Positions 43,988 through 53,636 of a stretch of 64,000 nt of DNA are shown here, piece after piece (position 1 is the stretch's first letter; each line of letters begins with the position of its first letter). The position numbers were made by a program, and so were the translations under genes. The notes below the pieces were generated by a model that was not told where the DNA came from, made no database searches, and worked only from the letters and a program-made list of their open reading frames with translations. This DNA is from Betaproteobacteria bacterium Ga0077523 (GTDB lineage Bacteria > Pseudomonadota > Gammaproteobacteria > Burkholderiales > Ga0077523): positions 1 through 64,000 of the forward strand of contig LNDQ01000076.1 of NCBI GenBank assembly GCA_001464695.1. Direction: 5' to 3'.

Positions 43988-44782
43988 TCAGGCGGCCGGC
44001 GGCATCAACGGCGGGGGCGGCGGGGTGGGTTTGCCTCGCACCTTGGTGTAGGCCCAATAGACATAGCCCGATGCCCCATAGATGGCCGCCACCGTGAAGA
44101 GCAGCTCGGGCAGGTTGTCGGAGAAGAAGAACACCAGCGCGACACCCAGAGCGATCAACACCACCACCGGGAACGGCACGCTGCGCCGGATGTTGATGTC
44201 CTTGCCGCTGTAGTAGCGGACGTTGCTCACCATGGTGAACGCCGCGAACACCGTGACGGCCACGGCGATGCCGCGCAGCTCGATGCCTTTGTAGGCGAAG
44301 GTTTCCATGCACCAGACGAAACCGGCGACGACGGCAGCCGCGGCCGGGCTGGGCAAGCCCTGGAAGAAGCGCTTGTCGACGGTGCCGATGTTGGTATTGA
44401 AACGGGCGAGACGCAACGCGGCGCAGGCGCAATAGGCGAAGGCCGCGGCCCACCCGATCTTGCCCATGCCCTTCAACGACCATTCGTAGACGACCAGAGC
44501 CGGGGCGGCGCCGAAGGCCACCATATCGGAAAGCGAGTCGAACTCGGCGCCGAACGCGCTCTGGGTGCGCGTGAGGCGCGCCACCCGGCCATCGAGGCCG
44601 TCGAAGACCATCGCCACGAAGATGGCTGCGGCGGAGGCCTCGAAGCGACCGTTCATCGCCTGCACGATCGCGTAGAAGCCCGCGAACAGCGCGGCGGTGG
44701 TGATGGCGTTGGGCAGCCAATAGATGCCCGGCCGGAAGCGGCCCTTGCCCAGCCACTTCTTGCGCGGGCGGTCGTAGTCCAT
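43988..44782 (-). CDS. pssA: CDP-diacylglycerol-serine O-phosphatidyltransferase
   Basis: Makes phosphatidylserine, the precursor of phosphatidylethanolamine. 264 aa integral membrane protein. The CDP-alcohol phosphotransferase signature is exact: Asp61, Asp64-Gly65, Ala68-Arg69, Gly78, Asp82, Asp86. About six to eight hydrophobic segments follow and the C-terminus ends in a Pro-rich tail (KPTPPPPPLMPP). ATG 44782 overlaps the psd stop by one base. Coupling with psd joins two consecutive steps. Confidence 0.95.
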   Translation of the reverse strand: MDYDRPRKKWLGKGRFRPGIYWLPNAITTAALFAGFYAIVQAMNGRFEASAAAIFVAMVFDGLDGRVARLTRTQSAFGAEFDSLSDMVAFGAAPALVVYEWSLKGMGKIGWAAAFAYCACAALRLARFNTNIGTVDKRFFQGLPSPAAAAVVAGFVWCMETFAYKGIELRGIAVAVTVFAAFTMVSNVRYYSGKDINIRRSVPFPVVVLIALGVALVFFFSDNLPELLFTVAAIYGASGYVYWAYTKVRGKPTPPPPPLMPPAA

Positions 44783-45426
44783 CAGCGAGTCGGGAACTCC
44801 GCGAGTACGGTGGACGTAGCGTAGACCACGTCGCCCACTTGTGCGAGGGGGCGCGCATCGGGTGGCAGGTACACGTCGACCCGGGACCCGAAACGGATGA
44901 ACCCGTACCGCTGCCCGCGGGTGAGGCTGTCCCCGGCCTTCACGTAACAGAGGATGCGACGGGCGATCAGGCCCGCCACCTGCACGCAGGTCACGTCGCG
45001 GCCTTCGGCAGTGACGATGTGCAGGGCATTGCGCTCGTTCTCGAGCGATGCCTTGTCGAGCGCGGCATTGAGGAAGCTGCCGGGGTGATACCACGCCTTG
45101 CGCACCTCACCGTCCACCGGGCTGCGATTCGAGTGGACGTTGAACACGTTCATGAAGACGCTGATCTTGAGCGCATCGCGCTCAAGATAAGGATCGCGCA
45201 CCTTGCCGACCACCACGATGCGGCCGTCGGCAGGCGACAGCACCGCGCCGGCTTGCACGGGAATGACGCGCGGCGGGTCGCGGAAGAACTGCAGCACGAA
45301 AAGCGCGGCGAGCCAGAACGGAATCGACCACCAGCCGCCGAACCAGGTGACCACCAGCGCGATCGCGGCGGCCAGCGCGAGAAACGGCCAGCCTTCGCGA
45401 GCGATGAGGGGGTGGGGGTAGTTCAC
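44782..45426 (-). CDS. psd: Phosphatidylserine decarboxylase, short proenzyme form
   Basis: Converts phosphatidylserine to phosphatidylethanolamine. 214 aa, the short class lacking the long N-terminal part. N-terminal membrane segment ([21 protein letters not shown]). The self-cleavage site is in [11 protein letters not shown]; Ser181 becomes the pyruvoyl group. HSNRSPVDG and SPADGRI motifs are intact. It lies 36 bases after ilvC and overlaps pssA. Confidence 0.95.
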   Translation of the reverse strand: MNYPHPLIAREGWPFLALAAAIALVVTWFGGWWSIPFWLAALFVLQFFRDPPRVIPVQAGAVLSPADGRIVVVGKVRDPYLERDALKISVFMNVFNVHSNRSPVDGEVRKAWYHPGSFLNAALDKASLENERNALHIVTAEGRDVTCVQVAGLIARRILCYVKAGDSLTRGQRYGFIRFGSRVDVYLPPDARPLAQVGDVVYATSTVLAEFPTR

Positions 45427-45462
45427 GGCACACCCCTCACGCTTCGCGTCTCGCGTCGCCCA

Positions 45463-47014
<1,552 letters not shown>

Positions 47015-47081
47015 CGGTAGTGGGAAGGGTTCGCGGAAGAAAGGCGGCATCACGGCGCCGCACGGCGAGTCTGTGGCTCGC

Positions 47082-48779
47082 CTATACGAGGATCATCTCG
47101 GACAGGCCCTTGCCGCCCGGGACCATGGGGAAGACGTTCTCGGTCTGGTCGGTGATGAAGTCCATGAACACCAGCTGATCCTTGCGCGCGAAGGCTTCCT
47201 TCAGCGCCGGTTCGATATCTTCGGGCTTCTCGATGCGCATGCCGACGTGGCCGTAGCTCTCGGCGAGCTTCACGAAATCGGGCAGCGCGTCCATGTACGA
47301 CTCGGCGTAGCGGTTGCCGTGGAAGAACTCCTGCCACTGCCGCACCATGCCCATGTACCGATTGTTCAGGTTCACGATCTTGATGGGCATGCGGTACTGC
47401 TTGCAGGTGGAGAGCTCCTGGATGCACATCTGGATCGACGCCTCGCCGGTGACGCAGACCACCTGCGAGTCCGGGTGGGCGAGATACACGCCCATGGCGG
47501 CGGGCAGGCCGAAGCCCATGGTGCCGAGCCCGCCCGAATTCACCCAGCGGCGCGGCTTGTCGAACTTGTAGAACTGCGCGGCCCACATCTGGTGCTGGCC
47601 CACGTCGGAGGTGACGAACGCCTCGCCCTTGGTGATCTCGTAGAGTTTCTGCACCACCATCTGCGGCTTGATGATGGGGCTCGCGCGATCGTACTTGAGG
47701 CAGTCGCGCGCGCGCCACAGCTCGATCTGCGTCCACCACGCCTTGAGCGCGGCGGCATCCGGCTTCGTGCCGCCGGCAGCGTACTGGCGGCTCATCTCGC
47801 TCAGCACTTCCTTCACGTCGCCGACGATCGGCACGTCGACCTTGACGCGCTTGGAGATGGAAGACGGGTCCACGTCGACGTGGATGATCTTGCGGTCTTC
47901 CTGGAAGAAATGCTTCGGGTTGCCGATCACGCGATCGTCGAAGCGCGCTCCCACGGCGAGCAGCACGTCGCAGTGCTGCATGGCCATGTTGGCCTCATAG
48001 GTGCCGTGCATGCCGAGCATGCCCATGAACTGCGGGTCGGTCGCCGGATAGCCGCCGAGACCCATCAGGGTGTTGGTGCACGGATAGCCGAGCGCGCGCA
48101 CGAGCTGCGTGAGCTCCGCGGAGGCCTCGCCCAGCACGATGCCGCCGCCGGTGTAGATCATCGGGCGTTTCGCCTCGAGCAGCAGCCCGAGCGCCTTCTT
48201 GATCTGGCCGGAGTGGCCCTTCACGACCGGGCTGTACGAGCGCAGTTCGACCTTGTCCGGATAGACGTATTCGCAGCGTGCGGTGGTGACGTCCTTCGGG
48301 ATGTCGACCAGCACCGGGCCGGGCCGGCCGCTGGTGGCGATGTAGAACGCCTTCTTCATCGTGGCCGCCAGATCCTTCACGTCCTTCACGAGGAAGTTGT
48401 GCTTCACGCACGGCCGCGTGATGCCGACGGTATCGACTTCCTGGAAGGCATCCTGGCCGATGGCATGGGTCGGCACCTGGCCGGACACGATGACCACGGG
48501 GATGGAATCCATGTATGCCGTTGCGATGCCGGTGACCGCATTGGTCACGCCGGGACCGGAAGTCACCAGACAGACGCCCGGCTTCTGGCAGGTGCGCGCA
48601 TAGCCGTCGGCGGCATGTACGGCGGCCTGTTCGTGCCGTACCAGGATGTGCTTCACCCGGTCCTGCTTGAACAGTTCGTCGTAGATGTGCAGCACTGCGC
48701 CGCCGGGGTAGCCGAACAGATATTCGACGCCCTCGTCGGCGAGGCAGCGCATCGTGATTTCCGCGCCGGTGAGTTCCAT
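47082..48779 (-). CDS. ilvB: Acetolactate synthase large (catalytic) subunit
   Basis: First common step of branched-chain amino acid synthesis, using thiamine diphosphate and FAD. 565 aa. The catalytic Glu50 is in RHEQAAVHAADGYAR; the FAD region (GARFDDRVIG) and the thiamine-diphosphate/Mg motif (VTGEASIQM ... NLNNRYMGMV) are present, with GEAS instead of the more common GDGS/GEGS. First gene of the run; the 136 bases ahead of it show no leader peptide that I can support. Confidence 0.96.
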   Translation of the reverse strand: MELTGAEITMRCLADEGVEYLFGYPGGAVLHIYDELFKQDRVKHILVRHEQAAVHAADGYARTCQKPGVCLVTSGPGVTNAVTGIATAYMDSIPVVIVSGQVPTHAIGQDAFQEVDTVGITRPCVKHNFLVKDVKDLAATMKKAFYIATSGRPGPVLVDIPKDVTTARCEYVYPDKVELRSYSPVVKGHSGQIKKALGLLLEAKRPMIYTGGGIVLGEASAELTQLVRALGYPCTNTLMGLGGYPATDPQFMGMLGMHGTYEANMAMQHCDVLLAVGARFDDRVIGNPKHFFQEDRKIIHVDVDPSSISKRVKVDVPIVGDVKEVLSEMSRQYAAGGTKPDAAALKAWWTQIELWRARDCLKYDRASPIIKPQMVVQKLYEITKGEAFVTSDVGQHQMWAAQFYKFDKPRRWVNSGGLGTMGFGLPAAMGVYLAHPDSQVVCVTGEASIQMCIQELSTCKQYRMPIKIVNLNNRYMGMVRQWQEFFHGNRYAESYMDALPDFVKLAESYGHVGMRIEKPEDIEPALKEAFARKDQLVFMDFITDQTENVFPMVPGGKGLSEMILV

Positions 48780-48915
48780 GTTCCGTGACGCCCCTCTTGG
48801 GGGCTGTTCTGACTATGCAAAGAACCGGTGACGATACCGGCTCGCCCGATGCCGGTCAACGAAACGGTGGATAGTCAGAGGCGGCCCGCCGAACCGGGGC
48901 CGGTTAGCGGCCACT

Positions 48916-49716
48916 TCAGCGATGCGCCTGGACCCAGTCGTTCCAGGCGTTGAACAGGTCCGGGTCCAGCGCCGCCACGACCGAGCGCTGCCAGAGGCTG
49001 GCAGCCCAGAAATCGGCGCCTTCCAGGCTCGCCATCCGCCCGCCGGCCTCTTCCAGGACCAGGCAGCCGGCCGCGTAGTCCCAGAGCTTCTGGCCACCGT
49101 GGAGGTAGACGTCGAAGCGGCCCGCCGCGACGTAACACCATTCGAGGGTTCCGGCACCGTAGTTCCGATGGGAAGCGTAGGGCGGTGCGTCCACCAGCGC
49201 CCGCGCCAAAGCCTTGGGCAGACGCTTGAAGTCGACGTTGGCCATGGCGCCGCGCAGGCGCGGTACGTGATCCTTGATGGGCAGGGCTTCGCCGTCGAGC
49301 CAGGCGCCGCTGCCGCGCGCCGCGTAGAACATCTCATCGGCCACCGGGTCGTACACGACGCCCAGTACGCTACGCCCGGCGCGCATGTAGGCGACCGAGA
49401 CGGCAAAGTAGGGGACGCCATTGACGAAGTTGGACGTGCCGTCGATGGGATCGACGCACCACAGCCCGGCATCGCCCGCGAGCCACTGTTCGGTCTGCTG
49501 CTCGGCCGTCATCTCCTCGCCGACCACGGGGGCAGCCCGTAGTGCCGACAGCTTGGTCACCAGCGCTGCCTGGGTTGCCAGGTCGGCCTCGGTGAACAGG
49601 CTGCCGTCGGATTTGCGTTGCCGGGCAACCTTGAGATAGCGCGGCATCACCTCTTCGGCCGCCACGGTCCGCACGACTTCGCACACACGGGGCAGCAGGG
49701 CCCGGTCGGCCGCCAC
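48916..49716 (-). CDS. Inositol monophosphatase family protein
   Basis: Mg-dependent phosphatase of the IMPase/SuhB family. Metal-site motifs: VVGEEM, WCVDPIDGTSNFVNG and, near the end, KLWDYAAGCLVLEEAGG. Length 266 aa from a GTG at 49716. That start is a compromise: no ATG fits the family start, a TTG at 49782 is the alternative, and an upstream ATG at 49878 would overlap the divergent rsmE gene. Substrate may be inositol-1-phosphate or another sugar phosphate. A 14-bp palindrome AACCGGGGCCGGTT (48892-48905) follows its stop and may act as a terminator stem. Confidence 0.87.
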   Translation of the reverse strand: MAADRALLPRVCEVVRTVAAEEVMPRYLKVARQRKSDGSLFTEADLATQAALVTKLSALRAAPVVGEEMTAEQQTEQWLAGDAGLWCVDPIDGTSNFVNGVPYFAVSVAYMRAGRSVLGVVYDPVADEMFYAARGSGAWLDGEALPIKDHVPRLRGAMANVDFKRLPKALARALVDAPPYASHRNYGAGTLEWCYVAAGRFDVYLHGGQKLWDYAAGCLVLEEAGGRMASLEGADFWAASLWQRSVVAALDPDLFNAWNDWVQAHR

Positions 49717-49824
49717 CAGGTCAGCCGGTGCGGTAGTCGAAGGGCCCCGTACTGCGGACCCGATCTGGATGTCTAGCGACAAGTGCAGGTAAACAAAGCA
49801 GAAATCGCGTGGCAGAATGGTAGC

Positions 49825-50598
49825 ATGAAGGCGCCTCCCGAAACCGTTAGGACACCCCGCCCGGGGGCCCGGTTTCACCTAGAACGCACGTTGGGCGTCG
49901 GCGCCGACATCGCCTTGCCGCCGGATGCCGCACATCATGCGGTCCGCGTACTGCGGTTGGCGGAGAACGACCCGGTTAGCGTCTTCGATGGTTCCGGTGG
50001 CGAATATCTCGCCGTCATCGTGCGCATCGGCCGCGGCGAGGTGGTCGTCCGTACGACGGCCTTCGTCGACGTGGAGCGCGAATCGCCGCTCGCGGTCGCA
50101 CTGGTGCAGGGGGTGTCGAGCGGCGAGCGCATGGACTACACCATCCGCAAGGCGGTCGAACTCGGCATCGCGCACATCGTTCCCGTCTTCACCGAGCGAA
50201 GCGTGGTGAAGCTGACGGGCGATCGCGCGGATCGCCGCACCGCCCACTGGCGCGCGCTGGTAGTGGCGGCCTGCGAACAATGCGGACGCAATCGCGTTCC
50301 GGTCGTGGACTCGCCGCTGCCCTTCGAGCGCTGGCTGGGGGATCTGCCCGCGCCGCACCCCGGGGAAGCCCGGTTCACGCTGTCGCCGGCGGGGGCGCAA
50401 CGCCTCGCCGCACTGCCACGCCCGGCAGGGCCGATCACGCTGCTCGCCGGTCCGGAAGGCGGGCTCGCCGCCGACGAGGCAGCGCTCGCGCAACTGCGCG
50501 GGTTCGATGCGGTGCGCCTCGGACCGCGCGTGTTGCGCACCGAAACCGCAGCCGTCGCGGCACTGGCGGCTATCCAGGCGTTGTGGGGAGATTTTTGA
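49825..50598 (+). CDS. rsmE: 16S rRNA (uracil(1498)-N(3))-methyltransferase
   Basis: Methylates U1498 of 16S rRNA. 257 aa SPOUT methyltransferase. N-terminal PUA-like part ([20 protein letters not shown]) and C-terminal knot with [33 protein letters not shown] and [11 protein letters not shown], all family hallmarks. ATG 49825 gives the expected length; the frame up to 49783 lacks support. Divergent from the phosphatase gene with about 110 bases between. Confidence 0.94.
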   Translation: MKAPPETVRTPRPGARFHLERTLGVGADIALPPDAAHHAVRVLRLAENDPVSVFDGSGGEYLAVIVRIGRGEVVVRTTAFVDVERESPLAVALVQGVSSGERMDYTIRKAVELGIAHIVPVFTERSVVKLTGDRADRRTAHWRALVVAACEQCGRNRVPVVDSPLPFERWLGDLPAPHPGEARFTLSPAGAQRLAALPRPAGPITLLAGPEGGLAADEAALAQLRGFDAVRLGPRVLRTETAAVAALAAIQALWGDF

Positions 50599-50662
50599 AA
50601 GGCCGCTCCGTATACTCGCGCGAAGCTTTGCGCTTCACACAAAAGAACACGGAAGGATCCCC

Positions 50663-51430
50663 ATGCAGATCGAGAACAGCACGTTCGTCGTCACCGGCGG
50701 CAGTTCCGGCCTCGGCCAGGCCACCGTCGAACTGATCGTTGCCGCCGGCGGCAACGCCGTCATCGCCGACGTGAACCGCGCCGCGGGCGAAGCGCTCGCC
50801 GCCAAGCTCGGCCAGCGGACGCGCTTTTCCGAGTGCGACGTCACGTCGGAGGAACACGCCAAGCGCACCATCGGCCTCGCCCGCGAAGCGTTCGGTGGTT
50901 TGCAGGGCCTGGTGAACTGCGCCGGCGTCGGCGTGCCAGCCAAGGTGCTCGGCAAGGACGGCCCGCATCCGCTCGACCGTTTCACCAAGATCGTCGGCAT
51001 CAACCTGATCGGCACATTCAACATGATCCGCCTCGCGGCAGAGGCCATGGCCGCCGGGTCGCCCAACGCGGCCGGTGAGCGCGGCGTCATCGTCAACACC
51101 GCCTCGGTGGCGGCGTATGACGGACAGATAGGCCAACCGGCGTACGCCGCGTCGAAAGCCGGCGTGGTCGGCCTGACCCTGCCGGTCGCCCGGGAACTCG
51201 CGCGCTTCGGCATCCGGGTCTGCACCATTGCGCCGGGACTGTTCGAGACGCCGATGATGGCGGGGCTGCCGCCGGAGGCGCAGGCTTCGCTCGCGCAACA
51301 GGTGCCGTTCCCGTCGCGGCTCGGCAAGCCGCACGAATTCGCTCAACTGGTGCGCCAGATCGTCGAAAACGAGATGCTGAACGGCGAAACGATCCGCCTC
51401 GACGGCGCCATCCGCATGGCGCCCAAGTAA
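50663..51430 (+). CDS. SDR-family 3-hydroxyacyl-CoA dehydrogenase-like protein
   Basis: 255 aa. TGGSSGLG cofactor loop (residues 11-18), ADVNRAAGE at the second strand (acidic residue, so NAD preferred), NCAGVG, catalytic Ser in [10 protein letters not shown] and Tyr-x-x-x-Lys in YAASKAG. Overall closest, from memory, to the type II 3-hydroxyacyl-CoA dehydrogenase group (HSD17B10-like), which oxidises 3-hydroxyacyl-CoA in fatty acid or branched-chain acid breakdown. GGAAGGATCCCC precedes the ATG. Confidence 0.88.
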   Translation: MQIENSTFVVTGGSSGLGQATVELIVAAGGNAVIADVNRAAGEALAAKLGQRTRFSECDVTSEEHAKRTIGLAREAFGGLQGLVNCAGVGVPAKVLGKDGPHPLDRFTKIVGINLIGTFNMIRLAAEAMAAGSPNAAGERGVIVNTASVAAYDGQIGQPAYAASKAGVVGLTLPVARELARFGIRVCTIAPGLFETPMMAGLPPEAQASLAQQVPFPSRLGKPHEFAQLVRQIVENEMLNGETIRLDGAIRMAPK

Positions 51431-51475
51431 CCGCCCCCCTCCCACACCAAGCTCCTTTTGCCGACGCGCGCGCCG

Positions 51476-52746
51476 ATGGACGACCACGCGGATCAGCCGT
51501 TCGTGCCCTGGTTCCGGGCCGCGGCACCCTACATCCACGCCTTCCGCGGGCGCACGTTCGTGGTCGCCTTCGGCGGCGAGGTGGTGGCCGACGGCAAGTT
51601 CGTCGCCTTGACCCACGATCTCAACCTGCTCGCCGCGCTCGGCGTGCGGCTGGTGCTGGTGCACGGTGCCCGCGCCCAGATCGAGGAACGCCTGAAGCGC
51701 CGCAAGGCCGAAATCCGCTATGTGCACGACATGCGCGTCACCGATGAAGCCGCGCTCGCCGACGTGAAGGAGGCGACCGGCCGGGTGCGGATGGAGATCG
51801 AGTCGCTCCTGTCCATGGGATTGCCGGGCTCGCCCATGGCCAACGCCACCATCCGCGTGGGCGGTGGCAACTTCGTCGTCGCACGGCCGGTCGGCGTCGT
51901 GGATGGCGTCGACATGCAGTACACCGGCGAGGTGCGCAAGGTGCACGCGGATGCCATCGCGCGCCGCCTCGATGCGGGCGAACTTGTGCTCCTGTCCTCG
52001 CTCGGGTTCTCGCCCACGGGCGAGATCTTCAACCTCACGCTCGAGGACGTCGCCGCCCAGGCAGCCATGGCGCTCAAGGCCGACAAGCTGGTGTTCCTGA
52101 TGGACGAACCAGGCGTCCCCGCCGGCAAGGGGGGACTGCTGCGCGAGCTCACCGTCTCGGATGCCGAACGCCTCATGAAGAAGGGCAAGCGCAAGCCCGG
52201 AGCCGACACCGGGTTGTATCTGCCGTTCGCAGCACGGGCCTGTCGCGGTGGTGTCAAGCGCGCGCACCTCATCAGCCGCCATCAGGACGGCGCGTTGCTG
52301 CTCGAGCTCTTCACCCACAAGGGGGTCGGTACCATGGTGACCCAGGACCCGCTCGAGCGCGTGCGGGCGGCCAGCATCGACGACGTCGGCGGCGTCCTGC
52401 GTCTGATCGAGCCCCTCGAAGCCGACGGCACGCTGGTGAAGCGCTCGCGCGAACTGCTCGAGATCCGGCCCTCTATCCGTTCAAGTCGGAGGCCGCCGCA
52501 GAGTTTGCCTGCCTCGCCGTGCATCCGGACTATCGTGGCCTCGGTGCCGGTGAACGCCTGTTGCAGGCGATCGAGGCGCGGGCTGCGAAAGCGAAGTTCA
52601 AGCGCCTCTTCGTACTGACGACGCGGGCGTCCCACTGGTTCATCGAACAGGGTTTCAGCGAAACCGGCGTGGACCGGCTGCCCCGTGCCCGCCAGCAGCT
52701 CTACAACTTCCAGCGCCGCTCGAAGGTGCTGGTGAAGAGCCTGTAG
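51476..52746 (+). pseudogene. argA: Amino-acid N-acetyltransferase (argA) with internal deletion/frameshift
   Basis: ArgA makes N-acetylglutamate, the first step of arginine synthesis. The amino-acid-kinase-like domain is complete from ATG 51476 (FVVAFGGEVVADGK, LVHGARAQIEERL, RVGGGNFVVARP). The GNAT domain begins (LVKRSRELLE) but then leaves frame: after IR at 52463-52468 the next family residues, ALYPFKSEAAAEFACLAVHP and RGLGAGERLLQ, are in the frame that ends at 52746. Compared with other ArgA proteins from memory, about 16-18 residues are missing at the join, so some 50 bases (one more than a multiple of three) seem deleted. Either a true null gene or an assembly error; the acetyl-CoA loop itself is intact. 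Confidence 0.8.
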
Positions 52747-52760
52747 CGGAGGATCGGCCC

Positions 52761-53636
52761 ATCGCGTACCGGCCGCTCACCGCGCTCGCCTGGCTGCTCG
52801 CCGCTGCACTGCCCGTCGGCGCCAATGCCGACCAGTCGCCGGAAGCGCCGGCACCGCTCGAATTCGCGCTGGCGCCCTACATCAGCACACGCCCGCTGCT
52901 CGCCTTGTTTCAACCACTCGCGACACACCTGCAGCGTCGACTCGGGCGCGAGGTACTGCTGGTGACCGCACCCAGCCTGCGCGAGTTCGACCAGCGCGCA
53001 TTGAAGGGCGGCTACGAATTCGCAATGCTCTCGCCGCAAGCAGCCCGCCTCGCCCAGAAGGAGGCCGGCTACGTGCCGCTGCTGCGCGTGTCCGACGATC
53101 TCTTCGGGGTGCTGATCGTGCCTGCTGGCAGCAAGGCGACGAGTGTCCGCGATCTCGCGGGCGCGCGGATCGCATTGCCTGACCGCTTCACCACCACCGC
53201 CCAGTTGGGTGCCGAGCTCCTCGCCGCCGAAGGCCTGCGCGGCGACGACATCCTGCACCCGCCCGGCTTCCAGGATTCGATCCTGCTCTCGATGCTGCGC
53301 GGCGAGATCGACGCCCTGGTGATGAACGGATCCGCATTCCACCAGATGGCACCGGAAACCCGTGCCAAGGTCCGCGTCCTGACCGAGACGCGGCGCATCT
53401 CGCACGTCATCTTCCTCGCCCGCAATGACGTGAGTGCCGAGGCGCAGCGCACCATGCGCGCTGCCATCGTCGAATTCTTCGAAGCCACTCCCGAGGGCAC
53501 ACGGTTCTCCAAGCAATCCGGGCTTACCGGCGTGCGCATTCCCACGGAGGCGGAACTGAAACTGCTGGACCCGTACGCCCAGGAGCACCGCCGCCTGTTG
53601 AACGAACCCGCCGGAGCAAGACCCGCGACCCCATGA
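52761..53636 (+). CDS. PhnD-like periplasmic substrate-binding protein, apparent ATC start
   Basis: 291 aa by the proposed start. PhnD/SsuA/transferrin-type binding protein: first strand and helix LEFALAPYISTRPLLALFQP, LVTAPSLREFDQRALKG, FAMLSPQAARLA, IALPDRFTT, GFQDSILLSMLRGEIDALV. A signal peptide (PLTALAWLLAAALPVGANA) precedes it in the same frame, yet there is no ATG, GTG or TTG before it. A perfect GGAGG (52748-52752) lies 8 bases ahead of an ATC at 52761, so ATC may be the start, or ATG was misread. The first standard codon (TTG 52905) would cut off both signal and first strand. It overlaps the next gene by four bases (ATGA) and so probably senses a ligand for it. Confidence 0.78.
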   Translation: MAYRPLTALAWLLAAALPVGANADQSPEAPAPLEFALAPYISTRPLLALFQPLATHLQRRLGREVLLVTAPSLREFDQRALKGGYEFAMLSPQAARLAQKEAGYVPLLRVSDDLFGVLIVPAGSKATSVRDLAGARIALPDRFTTTAQLGAELLAAEGLRGDDILHPPGFQDSILLSMLRGEIDALVMNGSAFHQMAPETRAKVRVLTETRRISHVIFLARNDVSAEAQRTMRAAIVEFFEATPEGTRFSKQSGLTGVRIPTEAELKLLDPYAQEHRRLLNEPAGARPATP

